12,875 nucleotides of DNA, from the NCBI GenBank assembly GCA_037968835.1, contig JBBKWG010000257.1, positions 1 to 12,875 on the forward strand, given 5' to 3'. The notes beneath the pieces are model-generated. The model saw nothing but the letters and a program-made list of their open reading frames with translations. It ran no database searches and was not told the origin of the DNA. Numbering within the stretch: the first letter of the stretch is position 1; each line of letters begins with the position of its first letter. The stretch comes from JBBKWG01 sp037968835 (GTDB lineage Bacteria; Pseudomonadota; Alphaproteobacteria; Rhodobacterales; Rhodobacteraceae). A program made the position numbers and the translations under genes. Below are positions 6,541 to 12,875 of the stretch, piece after piece.

Positions 6541-9065
6541 GCCTTGCGGTCGCGGGTCGAATTGCGCGCCGCGAATTGCGCGGCGGTATTCGGGGGTTTC
6601 GCGTGTTTCTGGCCTGTCTGGCGCTGGGCGTGGCGGCAATCGCGGCTGTTGGTAGTGTTCGCGAGAGCATTCGCGTCGGGTTGGAACGCGAGGGATCCGT
6701 GATCCTCGGCGGCGACGCCGAACTGGAACTGACCTATCGCTTCGCCGAACCCGAGGAACTGGCCTGGATGGCCGAAACGGCGAGCGCGATGACGGAAGTG
6801 GTCGATTTTCGCTCGATGGCGGTGTTCGGTGCGGGTGACTCGGCAGAGCGCGGGCTGACGCAGGTCAAGGCTGTCGATGACGCGTATCCATTGCTGGGCG
6901 TCGCCAGACTTCAGCCGGACATGGACCTTGGCGTCGCGTTGGATGGTCGCGACGGCTTGCCGGGTGCCGTGATGGACCCGGTGCTGATTTCCCGTCTCGG
7001 CATCGCCACAGGCGAGACATTTCGATTGGGCGAGCAGGACTTTGTGCTGACCGCCGCACTGATGCGCGAACCCGACAGCGCCACCGGAGGTTTCACCCTT
7101 GGCCCGCGTACGATCGTGCGGACCGATGACCTTGCCGAAAGCGGTCTGATCCAGCCAGGGACACTTTTTGAGACCGAATACAAGCTGCTGCTTCCCGAAG
7201 ACACCGATCTCGATGCGTTGAAAATCGCGGCCGGAAAGGTTTTCACAGGCGCGCATTGGCGGGATCGCCGCAACGGCTCGCCCGGTGTGGCCCGCTTCGT
7301 TGACCGGCTGGGGTCGTTTCTGGTCCTCGTCGGCCTTGCCGGACTTGCGGTCGGCGGTGTCGGCGTGTCGGCGGCGGTGCGTGCATATCTCGACGAAAAG
7401 ACCGAAGTCATCGCGACGCTGAAGACGCTTGGCGCTGAAAGCCGGACGATCTTTCAGACCTATTTCATACAGATCGGTGTGCTGACGCTGGTCGGTCTGG
7501 CGCTTGGGCTGGTGCTTGGGGCTGCGTTGCCGATCGTGTTTGCGCCGTTGATCGAGGCCCGGCTTCCAGTTCCAACCGAAATCGCGCTGCATCCCCGTCC
7601 ACTGGCCGAAGCTGCCCTTTATGGTGCGCTGGCGGCGCTGATTTTCACCATCTGGCCTTTGGCACGAACCGAGGATGTCCGCGCCGCAACGCTGTTTCGC
7701 GGCGGGGCGGGCCAGTCGCGCAGCCTGCCGCGCGCCGTCTGGATCACGGTAACGCTGCTATTACTTGGCGCACTGGTTGCGGCAGCGGCGTTGTTTTCGG
7801 GGCTTGTCGACTTGACCGTCTATTCGGCGCTGGGCTTATGCGCGGCCTTTGTCGTTCTGGTGCTGGCGGCGGCCCTTGTGCGACGTCTGGCGCGTCGAGC
7901 GGCACGTGCCTCGGCCCTGCGCGGGCGAAGCGCGTTGCGGTTGGCGCTTGGCTCGGTCGGCGGGCCGGGGGGCGAGGCGCTGTCGGTCATCCTGTCGCTT
8001 GGGCTGGGTCTTGCGGTGCTGGCAGCGGTCGGACAGATCGACGCGAATCTCCGCGGCGCGATTGCGCGCGATTTGCCGGACATCGCGCCGTCTTTCTTCA
8101 TGGTCGATATTCAACCCGACCAGATGGAGGATTTCGCCGCCCGCCTCGCCGCCGATCCGGCAATTGAAAAGGTCGAGAGTGCCCCGATGTTGCGCGGTAT
8201 TGTCACCGAAATCAACGGTCGCCCGGCCGAGGAAGTTGCGGGCGATCACTGGGTTCTGCACGGTGACAGGGGTGTTACGTATTCCGACCTGAAGCCCGAC
8301 AACGCGGTCTTGACCGAAGGCGAATGGTGGCCCGCCGATTTCAACGGAGACCCCGAAATCAGCTTCGCCGCCGAGGAGGCCGCCGAATTGGGCCTCAAGC
8401 TCGGCGACAGGATCACCGTCAACATCCTTGGCCGTGACATTACCGCGACGATCACCAGTCTTCGCGTCGTCGACTTTTCGACGGCCGGAATCGGTTTCGT
8501 GATGTCGATGAACCCGACCGCAGTTGCGGGGGCGCCGCACACATTCATTTCGACGGTATACGCAGATTCCGATGCGGAAGGTGCAATCCTGCGCTACATC
8601 TCGAATGCGTATCCGAACGTCACGGCGATCCGCGTGAAAGACGCGATTGAACGGGTCAGCGAACTCCTTGCCGGAATTGCCGCTGCTATCACATATGGTG
8701 CTCTGGCGACTCTGGTAACGGGCGGGATCGTCCTCATCGGCGCGGCGGCTGCCGGGGTCAGGGCGCGGACTTACGAAGCCGCGATCCTGAAAACCATCGG
8801 CGCGTCGCGGCGCACGATTCTGGTCAGCTTCGCATTGCGCTCGGCGTTTCTGGGCGCGGCGGCGGGGCTTGTTGCGATCATCGCTGGCGGGTTGGCCGGG
8901 TGGGGCGTGATGCGCTTCGTCATGGACGCCGATTTCGCGTTCGAGCCAGTCTCGGCCTTCGCAATCGTCGTCGGCGGCGTTCTGGCGACGCTTCTGGCAG
9001 GCCTCGCCTTCGCGTGGGGACCCCTTGCGGCACGACCCGCCGGTATCCTGCGGTCCCGCGAATAG
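6537..9065 (+). CDS. ybbP: ABC transporter permease, YbbP-like with two FtsX domains
   Basis: The 842-aa inner-membrane protein has about ten membrane segments, at roughly residues 22-40, 259-282, 309-336, 358-375, 401-424, 430-447, 480-500, 708-741, 762-791 and 804-826. Two large periplasmic domains lie at about 41-258 and 501-707. The FtsX unit is duplicated, and each copy carries the coupling-helix motif next to the ATPase: LKTLGAESR near 295-303 and LKTIGASRR near 751-759. This layout fits the YbbP family of MacB-like mechanotransmission permeases rather than a LolC/E pair, which has four segments per chain. It works with the overlapping ATPase. With TesA in the periplasm nearby, a role in handling lipids or hydrophobic molecules is plausible but not proven. 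The length of about 840 aa is usual for YbbP. Confidence 0.92.
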   Translation: MSLAVAGRIARRELRGGIRGFRVFLACLALGVAAIAAVGSVRESIRVGLEREGSVILGGDAELELTYRFAEPEELAWMAETASAMTEVVDFRSMAVFGAGDSAERGLTQVKAVDDAYPLLGVARLQPDMDLGVALDGRDGLPGAVMDPVLISRLGIATGETFRLGEQDFVLTAALMREPDSATGGFTLGPRTIVRTDDLAESGLIQPGTLFETEYKLLLPEDTDLDALKIAAGKVFTGAHWRDRRNGSPGVARFVDRLGSFLVLVGLAGLAVGGVGVSAAVRAYLDEKTEVIATLKTLGAESRTIFQTYFIQIGVLTLVGLALGLVLGAALPIVFAPLIEARLPVPTEIALHPRPLAEAALYGALAALIFTIWPLARTEDVRAATLFRGGAGQSRSLPRAVWITVTLLLLGALVAAAALFSGLVDLTVYSALGLCAAFVVLVLAAALVRRLARRAARASALRGRSALRLALGSVGGPGGEALSVILSLGLGLAVLAAVGQIDANLRGAIARDLPDIAPSFFMVDIQPDQMEDFAARLAADPAIEKVESAPMLRGIVTEINGRPAEEVAGDHWVLHGDRGVTYSDLKPDNAVLTEGEWWPADFNGDPEISFAAEEAAELGLKLGDRITVNILGRDITATITSLRVVDFSTAGIGFVMSMNPTAVAGAPHTFISTVYADSDAEGAILRYISNAYPNVTAIRVKDAIERVSELLAGIAAAITYGALATLVTGGIVLIGAAAAGVRARTYEAAILKTIGASRRTILVSFALRSAFLGAAAGLVAIIAGGLAGWGVMRFVMDADFAFEPVSAFAIVVGGVLATLLAGLAFAWGPLAARPAGILRSRE

Positions 9066-9119
9066 GCCGGCGAGGGGCGCTGCCCCTCACGCTCCCCGAG
9101 GTATTTGTGACAGGATGAA
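9066..9119 (+). repeat. Hairpin-bearing intergenic element, possible dispersed repeat
   Basis: Immediately after the permease stop, GAGGGGC (9072-9078) pairs perfectly with GCCCCTC (9082-9088) around the triloop GCT. A tail rich in C then runs into GAGGTATTTGTGACAGGATGAAG (9098-9119, described in part). From memory, similar hairpin-plus-GAGGTATTT blocks recur between genes in Rhodobacteraceae; I cannot confirm copies here. There is no T run directly after the stem, so it is at best an imperfect terminator for the permease operon. Confidence 0.45.
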
Positions 9120-9130
9120 GGAGTGGGCTC

Positions 9131-9159
9131 TGGACAATTTGCGTGTTTGGGCCAAGCAT
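9131..9159 (+). promoter_or_regulatory. Possible promoter of amino acid importer operon
   Basis: TGGACA at 9131-9136 matches five of six bases of the -35 consensus. At 17-bp spacing, AAGCAT (9154-9159) is a weak -10. It precedes the binding-protein ATG by about 35 bp. The call rests mostly on the -35 box. Confidence 0.3.
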
Positions 9160-9180
9160 TCATTCGGATTTCCCATAACC

Positions 9181-9184
9181 GGAG
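9181..9184 (+). promoter_or_regulatory. Ribosome binding site deciding start of binding-protein gene
   Basis: GGAG lies eight bases before the ATG at 9193, which also begins a clear signal peptide. This rules out the in-frame ATGs upstream at 9025 and 9115. Confidence 0.8.
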
Positions 9185-9192
9185 ACGGAACC

Positions 9193-10011
9193 ATGAAACT
9201 GATGACATCGACCGCGCTGGTATTTGCGCTCATGTCCTCAAGCGCGTTCGCGGCCAGCCATTGCGCCGCCGGAAAGACGCTGAAGGACGATGTATTGACC
9301 GTAGCGACAGGCAATCCTGCGTATTTCCCGTGGGTCATGGATGACGCGCCCGAAAGCAAGCAGGGGTTCGAGGCCGCGGTTGCGTATGCCGTCGCCAATC
9401 GCATGGGATTCAACGACGATCAGGTCACATGGGTGCGCTCGTCTTTCGATCAGGCGATCCAGCCGGGCGCCAAGGATTTCGACTTCAACCTCCAGCAATT
9501 CTCGATCACCGAGGAGCGTGAGGAAATCGTCGATTTCTCGGCGCCCTACTATTCGGCAGCGATGGCGGTTCTTACGCGCAAACCGGTGGTCGATGGCGGC
9601 GCCTCGAGCGATGTCGAGACGCTCAAGGGTCTGATCTGGGGTGCGGATGCGAACACGACTGCCGTGCCGATGCTGAATGACCTCATCCAACCCGACAAGG
9701 CGCCGCTGCTTTACGGTGACAATGCCGATGTAGTCGAGGCGATGAAGGCCAACCAGATCGACGCGGCGCTGTTCGATCTGCCGACCGCACTTTATCTCGG
9801 TGCGGTGGTTCTGGATGATGGTGTCGTGCTGGGCCAGTTCCCGCCCGAACGGACAGACAATCCCGATCAATTCGGCTTTCTGATGGAAGAGGGCAACCCG
9901 CTGAAGGAATGTGTCGACGCGGCGCTGGCGGACCTGAAAGCCGACGGCACGCTGGCCGCGATCGAGGCCGAATGGCTTCAGGAAACCACGGGCGTTCCGG
10001 TCATCGAATAG
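9193..10011 (+). CDS. Amino acid ABC transporter, periplasmic substrate-binding protein (family 3)
   Basis: The 272-aa product is the periplasmic receptor of a polar amino acid importer. A signal peptide covers residues 1-20 or so (MKLMTSTALVFALMSSSAFA), with cleavage before ASH. The mature part is a bilobal family-3 binding protein: a first-lobe strand near VATGNPAYFPW (37-47), the SITEEREEIVDFSAPYY block (104-120) whose R109 should bind the substrate carboxylate, and second-lobe ADANTTA (151-157) and FDLPTA (194-199), with D195 placed to bind the amino group. Substrate cannot be fixed; the 5-oxoprolinase genes on either side suggest glutamate-like or 5-oxoproline substrates, by inference. 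The stop TAG abuts the permease ATG with no gap. Confidence 0.9.
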   Translation: MKLMTSTALVFALMSSSAFAASHCAAGKTLKDDVLTVATGNPAYFPWVMDDAPESKQGFEAAVAYAVANRMGFNDDQVTWVRSSFDQAIQPGAKDFDFNLQQFSITEEREEIVDFSAPYYSAAMAVLTRKPVVDGGASSDVETLKGLIWGADANTTAVPMLNDLIQPDKAPLLYGDNADVVEAMKANQIDAALFDLPTALYLGAVVLDDGVVLGQFPPERTDNPDQFGFLMEEGNPLKECVDAALADLKADGTLAAIEAEWLQETTGVPVIE

Positions 10012-10872
10012 ATGGCGGATTTGCAGGCGAACCGCGCGGCCCGGTCGGCTGCGCGGCGCGAACCGACCCGTCGCCAGATTTATGAAGGCAAGGTGCGGCG
10101 GCGCTCACTGACCATCGCGGCGGCCTCTACACTGGCTGTCGTCGCGGTCCTGATCGTGGCGATCCCGCTGGCGCCGGGTTGGGCGGCGGTCAAGAAGAGC
10201 TTCTTCAACCCCGATGTCTTCGCCAAGACTTTCCCCGGTCTTCTGAACGCATTTCTGCTGGATGTGGCGATCTTTGCGTGGTGTGCACCGGCAATCGCGA
10301 TCCTTGGGCTTGCCATTGCACTCTGCCGCGACGTCCGAGCGCCGGCCCTATACCCGCTGCGACTGTTCGGCATCCTTTATACCGACATCTTCCGGGGTGT
10401 GCCCGTGATCCTCGTGATTTACCTGATCGGCTTCGGTGTCCCCGGACTTGGACTGCCGCGCCCCTGGAACTCACCGTATCTCTGGGGTTCGGTGGCGCTG
10501 ATCCTGACCTATGCGGCCTATGTCGCCGAGGTGTTCCGCTCGGGCATCGAATCGATCCACGCAAGCCAGCGGTCCGCCGCCGCCTCGCTGGGCCTGTCGA
10601 GCGCGGACACCATGCGCTACGTCATCCTGCCGCAAGCGGTGCGTCGGGTGGTGCCGGCCAACATGAACCTGTTCATTGCGCTGCAAAAGGACGTGGCGCT
10701 GTTGTCGTTCATCGGTCCGGTCGAGATCTTCCGCCAGGCGGGGGTCTACAAATCGCTGCTGGCGAATTTCACGCCCTATGTCGGGGCCGCGCTGATATTT
10801 CTGGCTGTCACGATCCCCGCGACCCGGTTCGCCGATCATCTGATGCAAAAGCAGATGCGGGAGCGCAGTTGA
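10012..10872 (+). CDS. Amino acid ABC transporter permease (HisM/GlnP type)
   Basis: The 286-aa inner-membrane protein belongs to the polar amino acid permeases. A basic cytoplasmic N-terminus of about 30 residues is followed by hydrophobic segments at about 32-54, 79-104, 116-146, 156-172, 215-236 and 254-272. The ATPase-docking EAA-type loop is clear: from AAASLG (189-194) to ILPQA (205-209). The start ATG directly follows the binding-protein stop, and the stop overlaps the ATPase start (TGATG, 10870-10874), so translation is coupled along the operon. A single permease gene is present, so it presumably forms a homodimer. The N-terminal extension before the first membrane segment is longer than in HisM or GlnP of enterics. 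Confidence 0.92.
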   Translation: MADLQANRAARSAARREPTRRQIYEGKVRRRSLTIAAASTLAVVAVLIVAIPLAPGWAAVKKSFFNPDVFAKTFPGLLNAFLLDVAIFAWCAPAIAILGLAIALCRDVRAPALYPLRLFGILYTDIFRGVPVILVIYLIGFGVPGLGLPRPWNSPYLWGSVALILTYAAYVAEVFRSGIESIHASQRSAAASLGLSSADTMRYVILPQAVRRVVPANMNLFIALQKDVALLSFIGPVEIFRQAGVYKSLLANFTPYVGAALIFLAVTIPATRFADHLMQKQMRERS

Positions 10873-11600
10873 TGGCGACGCTGGAGCTTCAGGGGGTGGT
10901 GAAGAGTTTCGGCGCGAATATAGTGCTCGACGGCATTGATCTGGATGTTCAGGACGGCGCGATGGTGTGTCTGATCGGGGCATCGGGTTCGGGCAAGTCG
11001 ACGCTTTTGAGGTGCATGAACCTGCTTGAACCGATCGACGACGGGATGATCCTGCTGGACGGCAATGACATCTCGACACCGGGACTCGATCCGCAGCCGG
11101 TGCGGCAGCGCATCGGGATGGTGTTTCAAAGCTTCAATCTTTTTCCACACATGACAGCGGTCGAGAACGTCATGCTGGCACCGCGTCGGGTGCACGGAAA
11201 GTCGCGCGAAGCGTTGTTGCCCAATGTTGCCGATTTGTTTGAACGCTTTGGGCTGGCCGACCGGATGGGCCATTACCCCGACCAATTGTCAGGCGGGCAA
11301 CAACAACGGGTTGCTATTGTCCGGGCGCTGGCGATGACACCCGAGATCATGCTGTTCGACGAGATCACCTCGGCGCTCGATCCGGAACTTGTCGGCGAAG
11401 TGCTGGACGTGCTGCGCGCGCTGCGCGAGGAAGGCATGACAATGGTGCTGGCCACGCACGAAATGGGATTTGCCCGCGAACTGGCCGACAAGGTGTGCTT
11501 CCTCGATCAGGGCGTGATCTTCGAGGAAGGGCCGCCCGACCGCGTATTTTCGGCGCCCGAGCGCGAGCGCACCCGTGAATTCCTGCGCCGGGTGCTTTGA
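10872..11600 (+). CDS. Amino acid ABC transporter ATP-binding protein (GlnQ/HisP type)
   Basis: The 242-aa product energises the importer. Walker A is GASGSGKST at residues 36-44, the Q-loop glutamine is Q86, the signature LSGGQ is at 139-143, Walker B is IMLFDE at 159-164, and the switch histidine is H196. Length matches GlnQ-type proteins. The residue after the catalytic glutamate is Ile (DEITSALDP) where most relatives have Pro; this is a tolerated variant, not a loss of a catalytic residue. The ATG at 10872 overlaps the permease stop by one base; a longer frame back to 10179 lies entirely inside the permease gene and is rejected. The gene ends 22 bp from the stop of convergent pxpC, with no hairpin terminator between. 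Confidence 0.94.
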   Translation: MATLELQGVVKSFGANIVLDGIDLDVQDGAMVCLIGASGSGKSTLLRCMNLLEPIDDGMILLDGNDISTPGLDPQPVRQRIGMVFQSFNLFPHMTAVENVMLAPRRVHGKSREALLPNVADLFERFGLADRMGHYPDQLSGGQQQRVAIVRALAMTPEIMLFDEITSALDPELVGEVLDVLRALREEGMTMVLATHEMGFARELADKVCFLDQGVIFEEGPPDRVFSAPERERTREFLRRVL

Positions 11601-11622
11601 GGCTTTCAGGTTGGACATTCGC

Positions 11623-12645
11623 TCAGGTCTTGGTGTCGGCGTCCTGACCCGAGACCACTCCGCCGATGAGGTTATAGCTGAGAAGATCCGACATCTCGGT
11701 GGGGTTGCGAACGCTGCGTGTCAGGCGCTTTTGCAGCTCGGAAAGGACTTGCGCGTCGGTTCGGAACGTCGCCTCGGCCTCATCCAGCGTCACGAACCGG
11801 AAATGAAGCTCTGCGCCGGGCATTGCCTGCGCGACACGGGGCAGGTCGGCGGGCAGGACCGTGCCGATCCGCGGGTAGCCGCCCATCGTCTGGCATTCGG
11901 CAAGAAGCACGTACGGTGTGCCGTCGCCGGTCATCTGGATGTCGCCTTCGGTGATGAAGTCCGAAACCTGGCTCAGTTGGCCGCCGGTCGCAAACGCGCC
12001 GCCGTCGTGATCCAGCCGTACACCCTGCCGGTTGCCGCGCGGACTGCGGATGAAGGTCGTGGAGGCGAAGGCGTCGCGCGTTGCCTGTGAGAACAGAGCG
12101 GTCTGCGGGCCTGCCATAACGCGGATTGCCTCTTTGGACGGGGCCGGCGGGTTGAGGCGCAAAGGCGGGGCATCCGGCGCGGTGTCGGTGCCAAGCGTCA
12201 GTCGGTCGCCATCGCTGCACGGCCGTCCAAGCCCGGCAATCCTGTGCAATCCGCGACCGCCAAGAGCGATCTTGGTATCAAGACCACCGCCAATGTGCAG
12301 GTAGCCATAAACGCCTTCGCTGACCGCACCGATCTCCAGAACATTGTCGGCGTCCAGGGCGTGAGTGGCCAGCGGTTCAATTGTTTCGCCGTCGATGGTC
12401 GCCCGCATCTTGGCTCCGGTGAGCGCGATTCGGACCGGCGCATCGAACCGGAACCGGCCTCCGATTCCTGCGATTTCGAATGCCGCGGAGTCGATTGCGT
12501 TGTCCAGCAGCGCCAGCCCCTGCAGAAATGCCGCGCGGTCCACCGCGCCGCCGCGCGACAGCCCGACGCCTATTTGTCCGGGGCGACCCAGATCCTGAAT
12601 GCCAAGCCCGGCACCGGCCTTTTCGATAACGACATGGCGGCTCAT
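11623..12645 (-). CDS. pxpC: 5-oxoprolinase subunit PxpC (biotin-dependent carboxyltransferase family, KipA)
   Basis: The 340-aa product is the PxpC/KipA subunit (AHS2 domain), which with PxpB and PxpA converts 5-oxoproline to glutamate using ATP. Family blocks are visible: GIQDLGRPG at residues 15-23, SRGGAVDRAAF at 30-40, SPRGNRQGVRLD at 201-212, and ECQTMGGYPRIGTV at 250-263. The last block has Cys at 251 where many relatives have Arg or Ala. The start overlaps the pxpB stop by four bases (ATGA on the minus strand), so the two subunits are co-translated. Length is normal for KipA (about 320-345 aa). A related role in urea carboxylase/allophanate hydrolase is possible for this superfamily, but the pxpB partner and nearby pxpA favour 5-oxoprolinase. 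Confidence 0.93.
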   Translation of the reverse strand: MSRHVVIEKAGAGLGIQDLGRPGQIGVGLSRGGAVDRAAFLQGLALLDNAIDSAAFEIAGIGGRFRFDAPVRIALTGAKMRATIDGETIEPLATHALDADNVLEIGAVSEGVYGYLHIGGGLDTKIALGGRGLHRIAGLGRPCSDGDRLTLGTDTAPDAPPLRLNPPAPSKEAIRVMAGPQTALFSQATRDAFASTTFIRSPRGNRQGVRLDHDGGAFATGGQLSQVSDFITEGDIQMTGDGTPYVLLAECQTMGGYPRIGTVLPADLPRVAQAMPGAELHFRFVTLDEAEATFRTDAQVLSELQKRLTRSVRNPTEMSDLLSYNLIGGVVSGQDADTKT

Positions 12646-12875
12646 TCCGCGTCCACGGCAACCGCGCCTCCCATTCTGTCCGGCGCTTGTTCCAATCGGG
12701 TCAGGGCGTCCGCATCGACGGGTTCAAACCGCACGCTGTCTCCAGCCCGCAGCGGCAGGGGTACTTCGCGGTCGGCATCATAACAGCGGAAGGCCGTGCG
12801 TCCGACCTGTCGCCAGCCGGTTGGGGCAGCGTTGGCGAACGGAATCACCTGTCGCACTGCGACCACAACCGCGCC
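12642..12875 (-). CDS. pxpB: 5-oxoprolinase subunit PxpB (KipI family), C-terminal part
   Basis: Only the last 77 codons are in the window; the gene continues past the right edge, so the true start is not seen. The visible part matches the C-terminal block of KipI/AHS1 proteins: AVRQVIPFANAAPTGW, then QVGRTAFRCYD, then LPLRAGDSVRFEPVD. A GTG at 12866 is internal, because conserved sequence continues upstream of it to the edge. The gene overlaps pxpC by four bases and precedes it in the operon, the usual pxpB-pxpC order. Confidence 0.9.
   Translation of the reverse strand, partial: GAVVVAVRQVIPFANAAPTGWRQVGRTAFRCYDADREVPLPLRAGDSVRFEPVDADALTRLEQAPDRMGGAVAVDAE

Noticed and set aside
6375..7592. 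Minus-strand open frame of 405 codons over the ybbA/ybbP genes
   Set aside because: It crosses two overlapping well-supported genes, and its His/Arg/Gln-rich translation is typical of a shadow frame.
9025..9192. N-terminal extension of the substrate-binding protein
   Set aside because: A clear signal peptide starts at 9193 with GGAG correctly spaced; the extension overlaps the permease end and the hairpin element.

Overview
The window looks like a chromosomal segment of a high-GC alphaproteobacterium, most likely of the Rhodobacteraceae/Roseobacter group. This is an inference from codon use, gene order and the protein families; no rRNA or other strong taxonomic marker is present. It holds one tRNA, twelve protein genes (one cut by the right edge), one clear intrinsic terminator and several intergenic palindromes. 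I see no phage, IS, CRISPR or plasmid functions.

Region 1 (1-3500), plus strand: tRNA-Leu(UAG); a diacylglycerol-kinase-family lipid kinase that overlaps a calcineurin-like metallophosphoesterase by one base; then trigger factor (tig), with its own leader and closed by a strong terminator. Region 2 (3500-4300): two small unrecognised genes. A 72-aa one-TM protein (minus) and a 93-aa acidic protein (plus) face away from each other across a 285-bp AT-richer spacer. That spacer holds an 8-bp inverted repeat and a 15-bp operator-like palindrome.

Region 3 (4301-9065): on the minus strand tesA (GDSL esterase/lysophospholipase) is followed by pxpA (5-oxoprolinase subunit A). On the plus strand, starting only 40 bp from tesA, are the ybbA-like ATPase and ybbP-like FtsX/MacB permease genes. 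The tesA/ybbA/ybbP arrangement matches the one known from E. coli.

Region 4 (9066-12875): a hairpin-bearing intergenic element that may be a dispersed repeat; a three-gene polar amino acid ABC importer (periplasmic binding protein, permease, ATPase) with touching or overlapping genes; then, convergent on the minus strand, pxpC and the 3' end of pxpB (KipA/KipI, 5-oxoprolinase subunits C and B).

The most coherent functional theme is 5-oxoproline (pyroglutamate) use. All three Pxp subunits occur, but pxpA is separated from pxpBC by about 6.5 kb that includes an amino acid importer. It is inferred, not shown, that this importer supplies 5-oxoproline or a related glutamate-type substrate. I found nothing that amounts to a convincing new defence or mobile system. 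The best leads are the two unknown small genes with their shared operator-like spacer, the dispersed-repeat candidate at 9066-9119, and the split pxp arrangement.
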